Source: an uncultured Treponema sp. (GTDB taxonomy: Bacteria > Spirochaetota > Spirochaetia > Treponematales > Treponemataceae). From it: DNA of 9,215 bases. Location of the stretch: positions 1-9,215 of the forward strand of contig CAJPOF010000071.1 in NCBI GenBank assembly GCA_905372235.1. The letters run 5' to 3'. How positions within the stretch are numbered: the stretch's first letter is position 1; each line of letters opens with the position of its first letter. A model generated the notes under the pieces. That model saw only the letters and a program-made list of their open reading frames with translations, was not told the origin of the DNA and did not search any database. Positions 7,035 to 9,215 of the stretch are shown one piece after another. Both the position numbers and the translations under genes were made by a program.

Positions 7035-7045
7035 TAGGAATCGAT

Positions 7046-8476
7046 ATGAAAGACGCAAAATTTATTTATAACGCAAGACTTCTTGACGAAAACATCGACG
7101 AAAACGGAGCGATTTTTGTCTCAGACGGGAAAATCCATTCCGTAACCAAAACGGATTTCCTTTCACAAAAAGAAGCTTCGGCTCTCGCAGAATCGTTTTT
7201 ACATTCGGAAAAAAACGCCGAACTCATTGACGTTCAAGGTCTGACTCTTACCCCTGCCTTCATCGACACCCATGTTCATCTTCGAGATCCGGGGCAGACG
7301 CAAAAAGAAGATTTGTCTTCCGGACTTATGGCGGCAGCCCACGGAGGCTACGGAACTGTCGTCGCAATGCCGAACACAAATCCTGTGATTTCGGAACGCT
7401 CGCAGGCTGAAAAAATCATGGAAAGAAGCGAATCGCTTGGTCTTACTCATATTTTCCAATCGGTAAGCATTACGGCAGGTTTTGACGGAAAAACCACGCA
7501 CCATCTGGACGGACTTGACCGTTCCCGGATTCCTCTGATTACCGAAGACGGACACGATGTCGAATCCGCTGCCGTAATGCTTGAAGGAATGGAAAAAGCC
7601 GCCAAAAATCGGCAAATCGTCTCATGCCATAGCGAAGATTGTTCGCTATCTGCAATGGCTAAGCATCATCGGGAAATTGCGCTCGAGCTTATGAGAAAAT
7701 ACGGCGTATCCGCATGCGGGAAATTTACGTCTCCGAATGTTCCTGAAGAAGTGATAAAAAAAATTAACGGCGAACTTATGAAGGCGAACGGAATCCTTTG
7801 CCTTGCCGAAGACCTTGCGACCGAAAGGAACATACAACTTGCAAAAAAGGCGGGCTGCCACATCCACATATGTCACATAAGCACAAAAAAATCCATAGAA
7901 TCGGTGCGAAACGCAAAAACTTCTATTCTTGAGACAAACACGCTTCCCAAAAACATCGGAACATGGGATTCGTTTTCGGTTACCGCCGAGGCGACCCCGC
8001 ACCACATTGCATTAACTGGCGACTGCGAGCCGTGGATTCGCACCTTGGTGAACCCTCCGCTTAGAAGCGAGGAAGACAGGCTTTCTGTGATTCAGGCGCT
8101 CAAGGACGGCACGATTGACTGTATCGCCACAGACCATGCGCCGCATACGCTCGAGGACAAAGCCATGGGCGCGCCGGGTTTTACGGGGCTTGAGGTCGCT
8201 TATGGAGTCTGCAACAAATTTTTAGTGAATGACGGACACATCTCTTCCCGCAAACTAAGTTCTCTGATGAGCGCAAATCCGGCTCGGCTTCTGGGACTCA
8301 AAAAAGGCCTTCTGAACGCAGGCTACGAGGCAGACCTCGCGCTTGTCGCACCGCTTGAAGAATGGTCCGTAGATTCATCCAAGTTTTTCAGCAAAGGAAA
8401 GGCAACCCCATTCGATGGAATGAAACTCTGCGGAAAAGTGCATTCACTGTTCCTTTCGGGAAGAAAAATTTTTTGA
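7046..8476 (+). CDS. pyrC: Dihydroorotase, class I (multifunctional-complex type)
   Basis: Zinc amidohydrolase that interconverts N-carbamoyl-L-aspartate and dihydroorotate, step 3 of UMP synthesis; cytoplasmic. Metal ligands and landmarks: HVHLRDPG (His76, His78), the conserved MPNTNP (108-113), EDG with Asp168 in the place of the class I SDDG motif, CHSED (His195), HICHIST (His274 and His277), and ATDHAPH (361-367) with catalytic Asp363. GFTGLEVA follows. It has 476 residues, about 45-50 longer than typical class I enzymes of about 425-430. The extra length lies mainly at residues 199-260 and in a 20-25 residue insert at about 291-311. The start is the ATG at 7046, with AGGA at 7036-7039. 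It is the last gene of the pyrB-pyrI unit and is followed by a terminator-like hairpin. Hydantoinase or allantoinase paralogues are less likely given the pyr context. Confidence 0.95.
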   Translation: MKDAKFIYNARLLDENIDENGAIFVSDGKIHSVTKTDFLSQKEASALAESFLHSEKNAELIDVQGLTLTPAFIDTHVHLRDPGQTQKEDLSSGLMAAAHGGYGTVVAMPNTNPVISERSQAEKIMERSESLGLTHIFQSVSITAGFDGKTTHHLDGLDRSRIPLITEDGHDVESAAVMLEGMEKAAKNRQIVSCHSEDCSLSAMAKHHREIALELMRKYGVSACGKFTSPNVPEEVIKKINGELMKANGILCLAEDLATERNIQLAKKAGCHIHICHISTKKSIESVRNAKTSILETNTLPKNIGTWDSFSVTAEATPHHIALTGDCEPWIRTLVNPPLRSEEDRLSVIQALKDGTIDCIATDHAPHTLEDKAMGAPGFTGLEVAYGVCNKFLVNDGHISSRKLSSLMSANPARLLGLKKGLLNAGYEADLALVAPLEEWSVDSSKFFSKGKATPFDGMKLCGKVHSLFLSGRKIF

Positions 8477-8504
8477 TTTTTGCCAGTCCCTTCTCCTACC
8501 GTCC

Positions 8505-8548
8505 TTGCACGGCACGCTAACGCTCGGTGCCGCAATTAATTTTTTTTT
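8505..8548 (+). terminator. Terminator-like hairpin after pyrC
   Basis: CGGCAC (8510-8515) pairs with GTGCCG (8527-8532), and TTG (8505-8507) pairs with CAA (8533-8535) across a 2-nt bulge, closing an 11-nt loop. A run of T occupies 8540-8548, a few bases after the stem. It probably ends the pyr operon transcript 30 bp or so after the pyrC stop. The T-run is set back from the stem, so efficiency is uncertain, and the core is shared with the repeat at 8607-8640. Confidence 0.6.
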
Positions 8549-8582
8549 ACTTTATAAAAACTAATCGTTCAAAAAAATCCGC

Positions 8583-8668
8583 AAAAAAAACGAAATGTTT
8601 TCCTCTTTGCGGCACTGGCTTCGCCACCGTTCCAGCACGGGGCATGGCGTTTCGTTAAAAAAAACGAA
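8583..8668. repeat. GC-rich element bracketed by 12-bp direct repeats
   Basis: AAAAAAAACGAA occurs at 8583-8594 and again at 8657-8668, flanking 62 bp. Inside, AACGAAATG (8589-8597) is inverted as CGTTTCGTT (8648-8656) with one G-T pair, making terminal arms of 9 bp. The core at about 8607-8640, read on the minus strand, shares CCGTnCTnGnACGG and GTGCCGCAA with the + strand sequence at 8499-8535. The layout resembles a small non-autonomous insertion or REP-like element. The direct repeats contain an A8 run, which weakens the case. Confidence 0.4.
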
Positions 8669-8882
8669 TCCCGATTCTCATAAAACCCAATAAATATCCC
8701 TTTCAAGTAAAACCTAAACTTTTTCCCAAGATAAGGTGGCGGAAATCAAACCGTTCTTACAGACTCAGTTTATTCTCCGCCCGAGTAAAACTTCCACATT
8801 CCGCCGTTTTCCTTAGAACTCTATCTACATTCTTCCGCCTCCATTTCATAAAATCTATTTCCGCGGCTTTATGTTTTTCCGG

Positions 8883-8911
8883 TTGACAAGTCTATTTGAT
8901 TTCGATATATT
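8883..8911 (+). promoter_or_regulatory. Promoter of the tRNA cluster
   Basis: Consensus TTGACA (8883-8888), a 17-nt spacer, then TATATT (8906-8911). Transcription should start near 8918, about 9 nt before the first tRNA, as is common for tRNA operons. This is the best -35 match in the window. Confidence 0.8.
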
Positions 8912-8926
8912 TATCCTACTTTAATT

Positions 8927-9012
8927 GGAGCGATACCAAAGCGGTCGTACTGGGGCGGTCTTGAAAACCGTTGATCTTCACGGGTCCGGGGGTTCGAATC
9001 CCTCTCGCTCCG
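8927..9012 (+). tRNA. tRNA-Ser (anticodon TGA)
   Basis: Class II tRNA with a long variable arm. Acceptor GGAGCGA (8927-8933) pairs perfectly with TCGCTCC (9005-9011); discriminator G is at 9012. The anticodon stem 8955-8959/8967-8971 closes the loop CTTGAAA, with anticodon TGA at 8962-8964. A standard TTCGAAT T-loop is present. CCA is not encoded. It reads UCA and other UCN codons. Confidence 0.97.
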
Positions 9013-9019
9013 AAAGTTT

Positions 9020-9104
9020 GGAGGCGTGGTAGAGCGGTAATACAACGGATTGCTAATCCGTCAGTTCCGAAAGGGCTGGGCAGGTTCAACTCCTGTCGCC
9101 TCCG
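9020..9104 (+). tRNA. tRNA-Ser (anticodon GCT)
   Basis: Class II tRNA, 7 nt after the first. Acceptor GGAGGCG (9020-9026) pairs with CGCCTCC (9097-9103); discriminator G is at 9104. Stem ACGGA/TCCGT closes the loop TTGCTAA, with anticodon GCT at 9052-9054, which reads AGC and AGU. It has a long variable arm and a TTCAACT T-loop. CCA is not encoded. Confidence 0.97.
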
Positions 9105-9140
9105 ATGCACTACAGTTCAGTCTGTTATTTTAAGGTGTAC

Positions 9141-9215
9141 GAGATTGTAGCTCAGCTGGATTAGAGCACCACCCTGCGGAGGTGGGGGTCGCACGTTCGA
9201 ATCGTGTCAGTCTCA
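9141..9215 (+). tRNA. tRNA-Arg (anticodon GCG)
   Basis: Acceptor GAGATTG (9141-9147) pairs with CAGTCTC (9208-9214) with one T-G pair; discriminator A is the last base of the window. D-stem GCTC/GAGC, anticodon stem CCACC/GGTGG with loop CTGCGGA, anticodon GCG at 9176-9178, and T-stem GCACG/CGTGT with loop TTCGAAT are all intact. A follows GG in the D-loop, consistent with the A20 arginine identity base. GCG would read CGC and CGU. Bacteria usually use ACG (inosine) for this box, so the anticodon is unusual. It lies 36 bp after the second tRNA-Ser and is probably in the same transcript. Confidence 0.93.

Larger units (their letters stand above)
8477..8926. other. 450-bp gene-free region with repeats and tRNA promoter
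   Basis: No convincing coding sequence was found on either strand. The region holds the terminator-like hairpin after pyrC (8505-8548), a second inverted and diverged copy of its GC-rich core (about 8607-8640) bracketed by direct repeats, then AT-rich sequence with scattered TTCCGC motifs (8799, 8834, 8859), and the tRNA promoter at 8883-8911. The minus strand from 8849 to 8757 has a 30-codon ORF with no support. The GC-rich blocks stand out against A/T tracts and may belong to a dispersed genomic repeat. Confidence 0.6.

Noticed and set aside
8757..8849. 30-codon minus-strand ORF (MKWRRKNVDRVLRKTAEC...), with further same-frame open stretches down to about 8545
   Set aside because: The frame is broken by several stops at about the rate expected by chance, and there is no ribosome binding site. 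It may be part of a dispersed repeat, but the sequence alone does not show a gene.
8871..8924. 17-codon + strand ORF just before the tRNA cluster
   Set aside because: It contains the -35 and -10 of the tRNA promoter and has no ribosome binding site.
8916..9110. 64-codon ORF on the minus strand over the tRNA genes
   Set aside because: The DNA folds as two perfect tRNA-Ser cloverleaves. Antisense tRNA ORFs of this type are a common annotation artefact.
1..9215. CRISPR arrays, insertion sequences with transposase, phage or defence genes
   Set aside because: No regularly spaced repeats, transposase motifs or accessory cassettes are visible; the genes are core metabolism and tRNAs.

Overview
The window looks like a chromosomal segment of a saccharolytic spirochaete, most likely a host-associated Treponema. 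That assignment is inference from protein flavour, moderate GC, heavy use of CTT, GAA and AAA codons, and gene content; nothing here is diagnostic. All protein genes lie on the + strand and the gene complement is housekeeping, with no phage, transposase, CRISPR or defence genes.

Layout. (1) Positions 1-1536 hold the 3' part of a GH13 glycogen debranching enzyme (glgX), followed after 81 bp by a complete glycogen phosphorylase (glgP, 1618-4074). GlgP shortens outer chains and GlgX removes the branch stubs, so together they mobilise glycogen. The gap between them holds a perfect 8+8 inverted repeat with a possible promoter inside it. (2) Positions 4075-4216 are a non-coding gap with an imperfect hairpin and a clear intrinsic terminator that closes the glycogen unit. 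(3) A ten-helix EamA/DMT permease (4217-5200) overlaps by 22 bp a 107-residue TrpR-family regulator (5179-5502). The regulator has no ribosome binding site, and a near-consensus promoter inside the permease gene would start transcription at or next to its ATG, so it may be leaderless. (4) The pyrimidine operon follows: pyrB, pyrI, a possible 42-codon ORF, then pyrC (5556-8476). These encode the catalytic and zinc-binding regulatory chains of aspartate transcarbamoylase and a class I dihydroorotase, steps 2 and 3 of de novo UMP synthesis. A TTGTAA-17-TATACT promoter precedes pyrB, with an AT-rich dyad over its -35 box and a leader too short for attenuation. (5) Positions 8477-8926 hold no convincing gene but contain a terminator-like hairpin, an inverted and diverged second copy of it bracketed by 12-bp direct repeats, and a strong tRNA promoter. 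(6) The window ends in three tRNA genes: Ser(TGA), Ser(GCT) and Arg(GCG), the last finishing on the final base.

The most noteworthy points are the candidate leaderless TrpR-family gene, the operator-like dyad at pyrB, the repeat pair downstream of pyrC, the GCG anticodon of tRNA-Arg and the small ORF inside the pyr operon. I do not see an obviously new multi-gene system.
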